Counted from the first letter of the stretch, positions 18,606-27,280 are shown. The stretch: DNA of 64,000 nucleotides from Rubrobacter_D sp963840835 (GCA_963840835.1 CAWJAM010000014.1:186001-250000), one strand, 5' to 3'. Translations and numbers: made by a program. The notes: generated by a model from the sequence alone, not told the origin.

Positions 18606-18796
18606 AAATTCCGGGAAGGATCCAGGGTACTATGACTCGGCGCCTGCCTGTTCCGCCTTCGCCTCCTCAAGCTACGGTTGTTTCTGCTCGCAGCCGATCA
18701 ATACCTCCGTAAACCGCTCAAGCGCGGGCTCGCGGGAGGTCGATCCCGCATAACCGCGCCATCGGCAAGGAAGAGAAGCTGAACTGCTGAAAGCGT

Positions 18797-18819
18797 GCAA
18801 GGAGGTGCCACCTCCTTGC
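18797..18819. terminator. Hairpin downstream of the small membrane gene region
   Basis: An 11-bp perfect stem (GCAAGGAGGTG / CACCTCCTTGC) around one C, extended by AGCG/CGCT further out. It lies just past the 3' end of the duplicated small gene on the minus strand. There is no strong T-run on either side. Confidence 0.55.
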
Positions 18820-18826
18820 AAACGCT

Positions 18827-18896
18827 CTAGTCGTCTTCCAGAAGGGTCTGGCCCAGGTTCAGAATCGTCGGGGCCTAGAGGCCGACGAAGATTGCC
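18827..18896 (-). pseudogene. Truncated duplicate of the 3' end of the 52-aa membrane gene
   Basis: These 70 bases repeat the last 70 bases of the intact gene at 18919-18988, offset by 92 bases, with few differences. Read on the minus strand it gives AIFVGL, then a TAG in place of the Trp codon, then APTILNLGQTLLEDD and a second TAG. It has no start of its own and is a decayed partial copy. Confidence 0.75.
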
Positions 18897-18918
18897 GTCT
18901 CGCGCCTCGGACTTAGTA

Positions 18919-19077
18919 TTAGTCCTCGTCCACGAGGGTCTGACCCAGGTTCAGAATCGTCGGGGCCCAGAGGCCGACGAAGATTGCCAGGTTCTGGCGG
19001 TCGCGGCGATATAGCGTGATCGAGATCAGGATCGAAATAAGTGTCGCCCCGATATAGATGGCCTTGCCCGTGCCCAT
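18919..19077 (-). CDS. Small membrane protein, 52 aa
   Basis: The ATG follows a strong GGAGGCAAC site. The peptide begins MGTGKAIYIGATLISILISI, then LYRRDRQNL, then AIFVGLWAPTILNLGQ, and ends TLVDED. It therefore has two short hydrophobic segments separated by a basic turn and an acidic C-terminus, a hairpin topology. I recognise no family with a known function. The coding sense is supported by the conserved reading frame in the duplicated 3' copy just downstream, where changes include conservative ones (VDED to LEDD). Confidence 0.75.
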   Translation of the reverse strand: MGTGKAIYIGATLISILISITLYRRDRQNLAIFVGLWAPTILNLGQTLVDED

Positions 19078-19189
19078 ATGTTGCCTCCTGTTCGGCTTGT
19101 TTCCTGTTCACCGAACTATACCCGGTGACCCCTTCTGTAAACTGTGTTAGCGATCATAGGTTAGTAGCGTCTTGACGAAAGGGAATAGC

Positions 19190-20818
19190 ATGTTCCGCAG
19201 CGAGGAAGACTTCGCCAGGCACGAGAAGCCGCGCCGCCCGGATCTTGGCGGGCGCTCGACGGTCTTCGGGACGAAGGGGGCCGTCGCCTGCGAACATCCA
19301 ATCGCCGCCCTGATCGGCCTCCGGGTACTCGACGCAGGTGGTACGGCCGCCGACGCGTGCGTGGCCATGGCCGCCGCGATGGCCGTCCTCTCGCCGATGC
19401 AGACGGGCATGGGCGGCGACGCCTACCTCCTCTTCTACGAGGAGGAGACCGGCCAGGTTACAGGCATCGACGGTGCTGGACAGGCCCCCGAGGCTGTCAC
19501 CCTGGAGAAACTCCTGGATCTGGGTCTCAGTGAGATGCCCGAGCACGGCGGTCTCACGGTCACGGTCCCCGGCGCCGTGAGGCTCTGGGAGGACGCGGCA
19601 AACCGCTTCGGCAGCCAGCCTCTGGCGCGTCTACTCGAGCCAGCCTGGGAGCTGGCCGAGAACGGCCATCCCGTTGCCGAGGTCGTAGCCCGCTACTGGA
19701 GAGAGAACGAAGATATGCTCCGCGAAAACGACACCGCAACGCGGACATTCTTGCCAGCAGGTCGGGCCCCTGTTGCGGGGGAGATCTTCTCCCAGGTGGA
19801 CCTTGCGGCCACGCTCTCGGCCGTTGCCGAAGATGGGGCGGACACCTTCTACAGGGGCGAGATAGCAAAGAGAATTGCGCGCTCCGTTCAGGAGGCCGGC
19901 GGGTACCTCACCGAAGAAGACCTCGCGGCACACGAGTCGACGTTCGTCGAGCCGATCTCGACCGACTACAGGGGTGTTAGGGTCTATGAGATCCCACCTC
20001 CCGGCCAGGGCGTCGCAGCCCTGGAGATGCTCAACATCCTGGAAGGTTTCGAGTTCTCCTCCCCGGGCCCTACGAGCGCGGACCGCATCCACCTCGAGGT
20101 CGAGGCGAAGAAGCTGGCCTACGGAGATTTGCACGATGAGATCGGGGACCCCGAGCACGCCGATGTCCCGACCGAACAGCTGCTCTCGAAAGAATACGCG
20201 ACAAGCTTGCGCGAACGCATCTCGCCGGAACGCGCCGCTGAAACGGGCCCCAGGCTTACGCCCGGCGGGGACACGACGTATCTCTGCGCCGTCGATGCCA
20301 GGGGCAACGGCTGCTCCTTCATAAACAGCCTCTACAGGCGCTTTGGCAGCGGCGTCGTCGCCGAAGGCACGGGCGTCTGCCTTCACAACCGCGGCAACTC
20401 GTTCAGCCTCGAACCCGGCCATCCCAACGCCATCGCCCCAGGCAAACGTCCGATGCACACCATCATCCCAGGTCTCGCTACTCGCGAAGGAGCCCTGTGG
20501 GCCGTCTTCGGGGTGATGGGCGCCGCGATGCAGCCCCAGGGCCAGGCGCAGTTACTGATAAACCTCATCGATTACGGCATGGACCCCCAGGAGGCAGCCG
20601 ACCATCCCCGCCACCGCCACGAGAACGGCCTGCTCCTGATCGAGGGCCGCGTACCAGATCGTGAGATACAGCGCCTGCGCGAACGCGGGCATCGTTTAGA
20701 GGTGAAAGAGGACTACATGATCCCGGCCGGGGGCGCCCAGCTCATCCGCATCCTCGAAAACGGCGTTAGGGCTTGCGGCAGCGACCCGCGCAAAGATGGC
20801 TGTGCGCTCGCCCAGTAA
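19190..20818 (+). CDS. Gamma-glutamyltransferase family protein
   Basis: ATG 19190 follows GAAAGGG and is preferred over a TTG 18 bases upstream. The 542-aa proenzyme has the large-subunit start (GTKGAVACEHPIAA), MGGDAYLLFY and, at the expected cleavage point, GGDTTYLCAVDARGNGCS. The Thr after GGD would be the new N-terminal nucleophile of the small subunit. PMHTIIPGLA and the SSSP-like region near GNSFSLEPGHPN are also recognisable. No signal peptide is seen, so it may act in the cytoplasm, as in some actinobacterial acylase-like members. Substrate (glutathione, other gamma-glutamyl or acyl amides) is uncertain. Confidence 0.9.
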   Translation: MFRSEEDFARHEKPRRPDLGGRSTVFGTKGAVACEHPIAALIGLRVLDAGGTAADACVAMAAAMAVLSPMQTGMGGDAYLLFYEEETGQVTGIDGAGQAPEAVTLEKLLDLGLSEMPEHGGLTVTVPGAVRLWEDAANRFGSQPLARLLEPAWELAENGHPVAEVVARYWRENEDMLRENDTATRTFLPAGRAPVAGEIFSQVDLAATLSAVAEDGADTFYRGEIAKRIARSVQEAGGYLTEEDLAAHESTFVEPISTDYRGVRVYEIPPPGQGVAALEMLNILEGFEFSSPGPTSADRIHLEVEAKKLAYGDLHDEIGDPEHADVPTEQLLSKEYATSLRERISPERAAETGPRLTPGGDTTYLCAVDARGNGCSFINSLYRRFGSGVVAEGTGVCLHNRGNSFSLEPGHPNAIAPGKRPMHTIIPGLATREGALWAVFGVMGAAMQPQGQAQLLINLIDYGMDPQEAADHPRHRHENGLLLIEGRVPDREIQRLRERGHRLEVKEDYMIPAGGAQLIRILENGVRACGSDPRKDGCALAQ

Positions 20819-20827
20819 GAAGCAATA

Positions 20828-21292
20828 ATGATCGGACAGAGCCCGGCCCGCAGGGTGGCGATAGCAGGAGTAGTCGGGGCGCTCTACGTCGTGTTGAGCA
20901 TCACGCCGTTCTCGTACGGTCCCGTGCAGTTCAGGATCGGGGAGGCGCTCAAGCCGCTCGTCATCAAGTACCCTGCGGTCATCCCAGCCTTCGGGATAGG
21001 AACCGTGATCATCAACTTCTTCAGCCCCTTCGCCGGCCCACTCGAGCTTATCTTCATGCCCCTCGTCGACGTCACCGGCGGCGCCGTCTGCTACCTCGTG
21101 GCAAGAGGAATAGGCACCACGTTCGGAACCTACCTCGCCTCGCTCGTCTATGCTCTGTGGACCGCGGCCGGCGTCGGGGTGGTGCTCACCGTCAGCGCCG
21201 GGTTGCCTTACCTGGCCTCCTTCGCTTCGGTCGCCGTCTCTGAGGTAATTCTGCTCCTCCTCGGAAACGCATTGCTCGTGCGGCGCGTCTGA
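20828..21292 (+). CDS. queT: Queuosine-precursor transporter, QueT family
   Basis: This 154-aa protein has about five to six transmembrane segments and the family signature ALYVVLSITPFSYGPVQFRIGEAL. QueT proteins are substrate-binding S components of ECF transporters for preQ0/preQ1 or queuine. The gene starts 9 bases after the gamma-glutamyltransferase stop, so the two are probably co-transcribed. The short gap leaves no room for the preQ1 riboswitch often found before queT. The energy-coupling subunits are not in the window. Confidence 0.85.
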   Translation: MIGQSPARRVAIAGVVGALYVVLSITPFSYGPVQFRIGEALKPLVIKYPAVIPAFGIGTVIINFFSPFAGPLELIFMPLVDVTGGAVCYLVARGIGTTFGTYLASLVYALWTAAGVGVVLTVSAGLPYLASFASVAVSEVILLLLGNALLVRRV

Positions 21293-21357
21293 GCATGTCG
21301 GAACGATATACGCTTTCCCGGCGGTAACGTCACCCGAGGAAGACCGATTCGTCATTC

Positions 21358-21383
21358 GGGCGGTTTGCGAACCGTTCCTACAG
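21358..21383 (-). repeat. Dispersed palindrome, TGTAGGGGCGG family, diverged copy 2
   Basis: On the minus strand this reads CTGTAGGAACGGTTCGC followed by AAACCGCCC, three or so changes from the other copies, and inverted relative to copy 3. Confidence 0.7.
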
Positions 21384-21536
21384 GTTTCGCCCGATGACCT
21401 ACCGCCTCGAAAGGCGTGATCCGCCCGAGAACGTATCCGTATGGTCGCGCCCACGTGAACACGAACCCAGGTCCGCCGCACCATGACATACCACCCGCGT
21501 ACCACCATACCCACATGAGGGCCCACCCCACAACGG

Positions 21537-21561
21537 TGTAGGGGCGGTTCGCGAACCGCCC
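21537..21561 (+). repeat. Dispersed palindrome, TGTAGGGGCGG family, copy 3
   Basis: It reads TGTAGGGGCGGTTCGC then GAACCGCCC, identical to the copies at 26569 and 38889. The core GGGCGGTTCGCGAACCGCCC is self-complementary. Confidence 0.8.
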
Positions 21562-21684
21562 AAAAACGTAACGCCTCCCTCACAATCGACGCAACCGCAC
21601 CCCGAGAGCCGTGCGGGATTGCCTCGAGAGGTCTATTGGTGTCTAATACCCGGTAGGGTCTGGTGAGGAAGGGAGAGGGTCCGG

Positions 21685-22963
21685 ATGGCGAACGTTACCG
21701 AGGGGGGCTGCTGGGGAGGCTCCGTCTACCTGGAGACAGCGGCTCAGGCTGGTGGGCCCAGGCATAGTCATCGCGGTTACCGGTGTTGGGGCTGGGGATA
21801 TGATCTCCTCGCTCGTGGCCGGCACGAACTTCGGGACGGTCCTGATCTGGGCCATCGTGATCGGCGCGCTCTTGAAGTTCACCCTGACCGAAGGCATAGG
21901 TCGCTGGTACATGGCGTCGGGCGAGACCATCCTGAAAGGCTGGCACATGCTCGGCCGCGGCGCGACCTGGTACTTCCTTGTCTACCTTTTCGTCGTGACC
22001 TTCGTGTTCGGAGCGGCGGTGACCTCGACGGCGGCTTTGGGAGTCGATGCCATGTTCCCGAACCTGCTGCCCGTGTGGGCCTGGGCCGCGCTGCACGGCA
22101 TCCTTGGTTTCGTGATCGTCGGCATCGGCCGCTACGGTCTGTTCGAGCAGATAATGAAGGCCATAGCGGCAGTCAAGTTCGGGGCGATCATACTGCTCGC
22201 CATCCTGCTGACGCCGTCCCTGACCGAACTGGCCATCGGGCTAGTCCCCAGGATACCGGAGGGTGGTCTCATCAACGCGCTGGCGATTATCGGGGGAGTC
22301 GGCGGAACGTACACGCTCGCCTCATACACTTACTGGGTGCGCGAGCGCGGATGGCGCCAGGCCTCCTGGATTCCGACGATGCGCACCGACGCGGCCGTAG
22401 GCTACGTCCTGACCGGCCTGTTCATGATCTCGATGCTCGTCATCGGGGCCGAGTTTCTGTTCGGGACAGGCACGAGCATCGAGGACGAGGCTGGCCTCGT
22501 GGCGCTCGCCGACCCAATACAGGATCGCTTCGGACTCGCCGTCCGCTGGGTATTCCTCATCGGCTTCTGGGCCGTCGCGACAGGGGCAATGATCGGGGCC
22601 TGGAACGGCGCGGCCTACCTGTTCGCAGACAGCATGCGGACCTTCCGCGACGTGCCTGACGAGCAGGCCGAAGAATACCTCTCCGAAAAGAGCGTCTGGT
22701 TCCGGGCGATGCTTTTCTGGATCACCTTCCCACCCATGATCCTGTACGCCTTCGGGGAGCCCGTGGCACTCGTAATCATCTACGCCTCCCTCGGCGCCCT
22801 GTTCCTGCCGTTCCTCGCGATCACACTCATCCTCCTCCTCAACTCCAGCCGCGTGGCCCCCGAATACCGTAACCGCCTCGTCACTAACATCCTGCTGGCT
22901 GTCTCCGTAATACCTTTCATCGTGGTCGGCGTCCAGGAGGTTCTCGGCGCTTTGGGAGGCTGA
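21685..22963 (+). CDS. Nramp-related divalent metal transporter, apparent frameshift near the start
   Basis: The ATG at 21685 has an excellent ribosome site (GGGAGAGGG), but its frame leaves the transporter frame at a run of six G (21702-21707). Dropping one G gives a continuous 425-aa protein starting MANVTEGAAGEAPSTWRQRL. Without that, only a GTG at 21752, inside the first conserved motif, is available. About eleven transmembrane segments follow in Nramp order. The canonical DPGN of helix 1 is replaced by GVGAGDMISSL, and no MPH motif is seen in helix 6 (GGVGGTYTLASY). It is therefore a divergent subfamily with unknown ion specificity. Base error, mutation and slippage are all possible. Confidence 0.82.
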
Positions 22964-23221
22964 ACGGGAGACGAATCTGCCCCGCCAGACCCTCCCACCC
23001 TTAACAAAACTTAATACAACTTTAAACCTATCTTCGGAATAGCTGCTGGAACTAACATCCAGGCGGGTTAGTATGTCGGGCAACGTTTCCGGGCTGCTTC
23101 GTTCCGGGTCATCGACCGGAGCATGGTCCGCATCGTCTCTACTGCGGCGTTCTGTCGCACCCCGCAAGGTTTTACAGCAACGCGTTGTCAGATCAGGAAA
23201 AGCAAGGAGAGGTTGATCGTT

Positions 23222-23374
23222 ATGCGAAGGTCGTCTGGCCCAATGGTAGATGTGGGCGCATCTAGAATTTGTATAGGCATCTCGGTAGTGTTCGTGTTCT
23301 GGTGGGCATTCTTCACGGAGAGCCTCTCTGGTACGGGTTCTGTGGTGAGCATGCTCTCCTGGCTGGCGACATGA
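23222..23374 (+). CDS. 50-aa membrane peptide coupled to the adenylation-reductase gene
   Basis: ATG 23222 follows AAGGAGAGG at good spacing. The peptide has a basic N-terminus (MRRSS), one hydrophobic segment (ICIGISVVFVFWWAFF) and a short Ser-rich tail ending in LSWLAT. Its TGA (23372-23374) overlaps the ATG of the next gene (23371) as ATGA, the classical layout for translational coupling. The large gene itself has no ribosome site of its own, which supports the small gene being translated. I recognise no homologous family; it could be a membrane tether or simply a coupling leader. Confidence 0.62.
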   Translation: MRRSSGPMVDVGASRICIGISVVFVFWWAFFTESLSGTGSVVSMLSWLAT

Positions 23375-26300
23375 TGAAGGATCCCGCGAACCACTGCCTG
23401 CACGAGCTCTTCGAGGAGCAGGCGCGCCGCACGCCCGACGCGATCGCGCTGGAGGACACCAGAATCTCCCTGACCTACCGTGAGCTGGACGGGCTCGCCG
23501 ACAGGCTAGCGGCGTATCTGAGGACTATGGGGATAGGACCGGACGAGCCTGTCGGCGTCTACCTGGAACGGCGGGCAGAGTACGTGGTCGCCTGCCTCGC
23601 CGCCTTGAAGGCGGGCGGCGCCTACCTGATTCTGGAGGTAGCCTACCCGCCGTCCCTGCTCGCCGACGTCGTGGCAGACGCGGGACCGCGCGTCGTCCTC
23701 ACGCAGGAGCGGTATGCGGATCGCCTGCCAGAAGGGACACAGACGTTCTCACTCGATGAGGGCTGGGACGAGAGGCTGGAGGACCTTCCGGCCGTAGACG
23801 ACGGGCCTGAGGTCAGTCAGGACAACCTGGCTTTCGTCTCGTACTCGTCGGGGACGACGGGGAAGCCGAAGGGGATCGCGAACCCGCACAGGGCGCCGGT
23901 TCGGTCTTACCTCTGGCGTTTCGGTATCAGCGACTACGCACCCGGAGACAGGGTGGGGTGCAACGTCTTCTTTATCTGGGAGATGTTGAGGCCGCTGCTG
24001 TGCGGGGCGACGACGGTCGTCATCCCAGACGACGTCATCTACGATCCGAGGACCTTGATCCGGTTTCTCGAAGAGTACGGGATCACGGAGACCCTCATAA
24101 CCCCTTCCCTGCTGGAGACGGTTCTGAACTCGAGTGGGCCCGAGATAAGCGAGAGGCTCTCGAAACTAGAGACGCTGTGGCTGAACGGCGAGGTCGTCAC
24201 CCGAACTCTAGCTCGACGCGCCATGGAGCTGTTGCCCAACGCGCGTCTACTCAACGTCTACAGCTGCAGCGAGTCCCACGATGTCGCCGCCGGGGACCTC
24301 GGCGAGCTGGTCGAGAACCCCGAGTCTACGTACTGTGCAGTCGGCGTTCCTATGGACCGGGAGCACCTCTATCTGCTAGATGAAGAAGGCGAGCAGGTCT
24401 CCGAGGGTGAGTCTGGAGAGCTCTTCGTCGGCGGCGACTGCCTCGCCCGCGGTTACGTCAAGCTTCCCGAGAAGACTGAGGAGACTTTTCCTGAAGACCC
24501 GTTCTCTTCTGCGAGCGGTGCCAGAATGTACCGCACGGGTGACAGGGCCCGCATCCTCTCCGACGGGAGTCTGGAGATCCTGGGTCGCGTGGACTTTATG
24601 GTCAAGATCCGGGGTTACAGCGTCGAGCTCGGCGCCGTCGAGGCCGCCATCGAGAAAGGTCTCGCCGTAAAGTCCTGCGTCGTGGTCTCTGAGGGTGAGG
24701 AGGGCGAGGACAAACGCCTCGTCGCCTATATCGTGCCAGACCCCGATGACGACGAACGCTACTCGGGCTGGAGCCTCGACCCGAAGACGGGGCGGAGCAA
24801 GGAGATCAGGAGCATCCTGCAAGATGGCCTGCCGCACTACGCGATACCCTCCGTCTTCGTCGAGCTCGAGTCGCTCCCGATACAGGCTACCTCGGGCAAG
24901 GTCGACCGCTCGGAACTCCCGCCCCCGCCACCCCGCCCTGCACAAAGAGACACGGGTGACGTCGCCAGGCTCCCCGAAACGGCCTCCCGCTCGGAGAAGG
25001 AAGCGCTGCTCGTGGGGGCCTGGGAGGACGTGCTGCGTCTGGACGAGGGCGAGGTCGGGACCGATGACGACTTCTTCGATCTCGGAGGGCACTCGCTCGC
25101 CGCCGCGCAGCTCTCTAGCCGCGTCGAGCAGGGCTTCGGCGTCCACGTCTCTATGCCGCTGTTCATGGAGGACCCGACGCCAGGAGGGCTGCTCGACAGG
25201 ATCGAGGCGCTGCAAAGCGACGGAACAGCGGGAGAAGTGATGACCGCCGAGGACCTCACGGCCGAGGCCGTCCTTGACCCCGAGATCGCCCCGCAGCCCG
25301 CCGTTGACGGTACGCCGACGCTACGGGACGCCGGCGACGTCTTCCTGACCGGGGCGACCGGGTTTCTCGGGGCCTTTCTGCTCGACGGGCTACTCGCTTC
25401 GACAAACGCCCGCGTCCACTGCCTCGTCAGGCCCCGCGGGGATGTTGATGGTATGCAGTCCATCGAGGCCAATTTGCGGGGCTACGGGCTGTGGCGGCCC
25501 GAGCTGGCGGAGCGCATCGTGCCCGTCGAAGGGGACCTCGGGAAGCCGCTATTCGGCCTGGACGAGGGAGAGTTCGACGCGCTGGCCCGCGGGGTGGATC
25601 TGATCTTCCACCCCGGGGCGGTCGTGAACCTCGTCTACCCTTACTCGGAGCTGAAGGCGCCTAACGTGGGCGGCACGCGCGAGGTCTTGCGCCTGGCGTG
25701 CCGCCACGGGGCGAAGCCCTTACACTACGTCTCCACGAATGGCATCTTCCCGCCTGGAATGGGGCTCTGCGAGGAAGATACAGATATCGACGATCTCGCC
25801 GGAGCCCGCGAGGACGGCTACGGCCGGTCCAAGTGGGTCGCCGAGAAGCTGGTGCGGGAGGCCGGGGAGCGCGGCTTGCCGGTACGCGTCTACCGCCCAG
25901 GGAACGTCTCGGGCCACAGCGAGACCGGGGCTTCCAACCAGCGCGACCTGCTCGGCGCCTTCATTGTGGAGTCGTTGCGGCTCGGGTGCGCACCCGAAAT
26001 AGAGGGTTGGCGGATGGAGATGACCCCCGTCGACTTCGTGGCAGCAGCCATTATGCACGTGGCGTCAGATCCTGGTGCTTTTGGGGGAACCTACCACCTG
26101 GCGAACCCCGATCCTCCGCCAGCGGACGAGGTCTTCGATCTGCTGGAGGAAGGGGGCTACCAGCTGGAGCGTCTCCCCTACGAGGACTGGCTGCAGAGGG
26201 TAGACGCCGCTCCTCCGGAGGAGGGCTCCCCCGGTGAGATCGTTGGCGCCGCCGCGCCCGCCTCAGACGAGCTCAGGGAAGACAACACCTACGAAGACCG

Positions 26301-26457
26301 CAACACGTGCCACGCTCTTGACCACGACGGACCGACGAGGCCAGCCATCGACGTGACGCTCATGGAGACGTACGCCAGTTACTTCGCGGAGCAGGGTTGG
26401 ATCGAGGCAACAGGCATCAGGCAACAGGCATCAGCAGGCTCACGGCGCGATTCGTAG
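23371..26457 (+). CDS. Single-module adenylation-carrier-thioester reductase (NRPS-like / carboxylate reductase)
   Basis: The 1028-aa enzyme has three domains. An adenylation domain (about 1-540) shows SYSSGTTGKPKGIANPH, YRTGDRARILSDGSLEI, GRVDFMVKIRGYSVEL and ATSGKVDR. A carrier domain carries LGGHSLAAAQL with the phosphopantetheine Ser near 575. A reductase domain shows the NAD(P)H motif GATGFLG near 660 and YGRSK near 815. The expected chemistry is ATP activation of a carboxylic acid, thioester transfer, and reductive release as aldehyde or alcohol. The A-domain position that usually holds the Asp binding an alpha-amino group is in CNVFFIWEML and lacks Asp, so the substrate may not be an alpha-amino acid. 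The C-terminal tail is derived from a repeat (26405-26438). Confidence 0.88.
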   Translation: MMKDPANHCLHELFEEQARRTPDAIALEDTRISLTYRELDGLADRLAAYLRTMGIGPDEPVGVYLERRAEYVVACLAALKAGGAYLILEVAYPPSLLADVVADAGPRVVLTQERYADRLPEGTQTFSLDEGWDERLEDLPAVDDGPEVSQDNLAFVSYSSGTTGKPKGIANPHRAPVRSYLWRFGISDYAPGDRVGCNVFFIWEMLRPLLCGATTVVIPDDVIYDPRTLIRFLEEYGITETLITPSLLETVLNSSGPEISERLSKLETLWLNGEVVTRTLARRAMELLPNARLLNVYSCSESHDVAAGDLGELVENPESTYCAVGVPMDREHLYLLDEEGEQVSEGESGELFVGGDCLARGYVKLPEKTEETFPEDPFSSASGARMYRTGDRARILSDGSLEILGRVDFMVKIRGYSVELGAVEAAIEKGLAVKSCVVVSEGEEGEDKRLVAYIVPDPDDDERYSGWSLDPKTGRSKEIRSILQDGLPHYAIPSVFVELESLPIQATSGKVDRSELPPPPPRPAQRDTGDVARLPETASRSEKEALLVGAWEDVLRLDEGEVGTDDDFFDLGGHSLAAAQLSSRVEQGFGVHVSMPLFMEDPTPGGLLDRIEALQSDGTAGEVMTAEDLTAEAVLDPEIAPQPAVDGTPTLRDAGDVFLTGATGFLGAFLLDGLLASTNARVHCLVRPRGDVDGMQSIEANLRGYGLWRPELAERIVPVEGDLGKPLFGLDEGEFDALARGVDLIFHPGAVVNLVYPYSELKAPNVGGTREVLRLACRHGAKPLHYVSTNGIFPPGMGLCEEDTDIDDLAGAREDGYGRSKWVAEKLVREAGERGLPVRVYRPGNVSGHSETGASNQRDLLGAFIVESLRLGCAPEIEGWRMEMTPVDFVAAAIMHVASDPGAFGGTYHLANPDPPPADEVFDLLEEGGYQLERLPYEDWLQRVDAAPPEEGSPGEIVGAAAPASDELREDNTYEDRNTCHALDHDGPTRPAIDVTLMETYASYFAEQGWIEATGIRQQASAGSRRDS
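26405..26432 (+). repeat. Heptamer repeat array inside a C-terminal coding end
   Basis: Two exact copies of a 14-base unit (AGGCAACAGGCATC), that is four CAGG-containing heptamers. It lies in frame at the 3' end of the adenylation-reductase gene and encodes TGIRQQAS-type residues. It is related to the heptamer arrays at 56855 and 56973. Confidence 0.8.
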
Positions 26458-26568
26458 GCCGAAAAACACGCCGCCCGGCGCACCGGGACCTATTCCGTAG
26501 GGCGTGGATCAGCGAGCCGGAACATCGCCCTCACGCTTATGCCGAACCGCACCTCGAAACCCACAACC

Positions 26569-26593
26569 TGTAGGGGCGGTTCGCGAACCGCCC
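26569..26593 (+). repeat. Dispersed palindrome, TGTAGGGGCGG family, copy 4
   Basis: Identical to the copies at 21537 and 38889. It lies between convergent genes (adenylation-reductase ending 26457, PRC-BON ending 26606), where it may fold into a hairpin at the 3' end of either transcript. Confidence 0.8.
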
Positions 26594-26605
26594 AACGACG
26601 AACCG

Positions 26606-27280
26606 CTATCCCACGTCGACGTCCGTGGTATCGACCTCGAGGACCTCGTCGAGACCCATGATCTCGCGTTCGACCTCCTCCAGGTCTTCCTGCGTGGCTA
26701 CAGCACCGGTCAGCTCCACGACGCCTTCCCTGACGGAGCGTACCCCGAGGTTCGTGCCATCTAGCAGACCGGCCACGTCGTGTTGGACGCCCTCGATGTC
26801 GCTCAGGAGAGGGTCTACCTCCACCTTGCCGGTATCAGGGTCGACGTAGGCGTCGTTGCGAGGGTATCCGGAGTCAGGGGTATAAGAATCGTCCTCCCAG
26901 TCCTCGCGCGTCTTCAGGTCTTCCACGTGCCTGGCCTCGTCCTCGTCCTCAGGATCGGTGACGAGCTGGCCTTCGTGCTCGTAATCTTCTTCACTCTCGT
27001 CGTCGATCTCATCGGGGGCGTAATCCTCCGGTTCGACCTCATCGTCTATGTGATCGCCCGGCTCTACGTCAGAAGCGTCGGCCTCGAAGGTGGCGAAGTC
27101 CGCGTCGGGATCGAGGGAGAGGTCTGGGATCGGGACCTCTAGTCGTTCTCCGTCCTCCGTCTCGACGACGACGTGCGTGACCTCCCCACTCTCCTCGTCC
27201 GTCACCACCTCGGCGATGCGGCCGACCTCCGTGCCGTCCGCCGCCCGCGCTTCGAGCCCGATAAGACCTCGTTCCTGCAA
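26606..27280 (-). CDS. PRC-barrel and BON domain protein
   Basis: A TTG start follows GGAGGGCGAC. The 224-aa product has an N-terminal PRC barrel (IGLEARAADGTEVGRIAEVV, about 5-80), a very acidic central linker (about 80-150) and a C-terminal BON domain (VRSVREGVVELTGAVATQED, about 175-224). PRC barrels bind proteins or RNA; BON domains bind phospholipid or partner proteins. There is no signal peptide. Such fusions are common stress-associated proteins in desiccation- and radiation-tolerant actinobacteria, but no function is proven. Its start is close to the pfkA stop, on the same strand, so co-transcription is possible. Confidence 0.85.
   Translation of the reverse strand: MQERGLIGLEARAADGTEVGRIAEVVTDEESGEVTHVVVETEDGERLEVPIPDLSLDPDADFATFEADASDVEPGDHIDDEVEPEDYAPDEIDDESEEDYEHEGQLVTDPEDEDEARHVEDLKTREDWEDDSYTPDSGYPRNDAYVDPDTGKVEVDPLLSDIEGVQHDVAGLLDGTNLGVRSVREGVVELTGAVATQEDLEEVEREIMGLDEVLEVDTTDVDVG

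Larger units (their letters stand above)
21293..21684. other. 390-base non-coding region bounded by inverted palindromes
   Basis: I find no credible gene. The region holds two copies of the TGTAGGGGCGG palindrome in opposite orientation (21358-21383 and 21537-21561) about 150 bases apart, with intervening sequence low in coding character. GGAAGGGAGAGGG at the end is the ribosome site of the next gene. Confidence 0.6.

Noticed and set aside
20800..20828. preQ1 riboswitch before queT
   Set aside because: Only 9 bases separate queT from the preceding gene, and nothing like the preQ1 aptamer is seen there.
23269..23370. Upstream extension of the adenylation-reductase protein
   Set aside because: It overlaps the coupled small gene in another frame, has no ribosome site, and the adenylation-domain homology starts after 23371.
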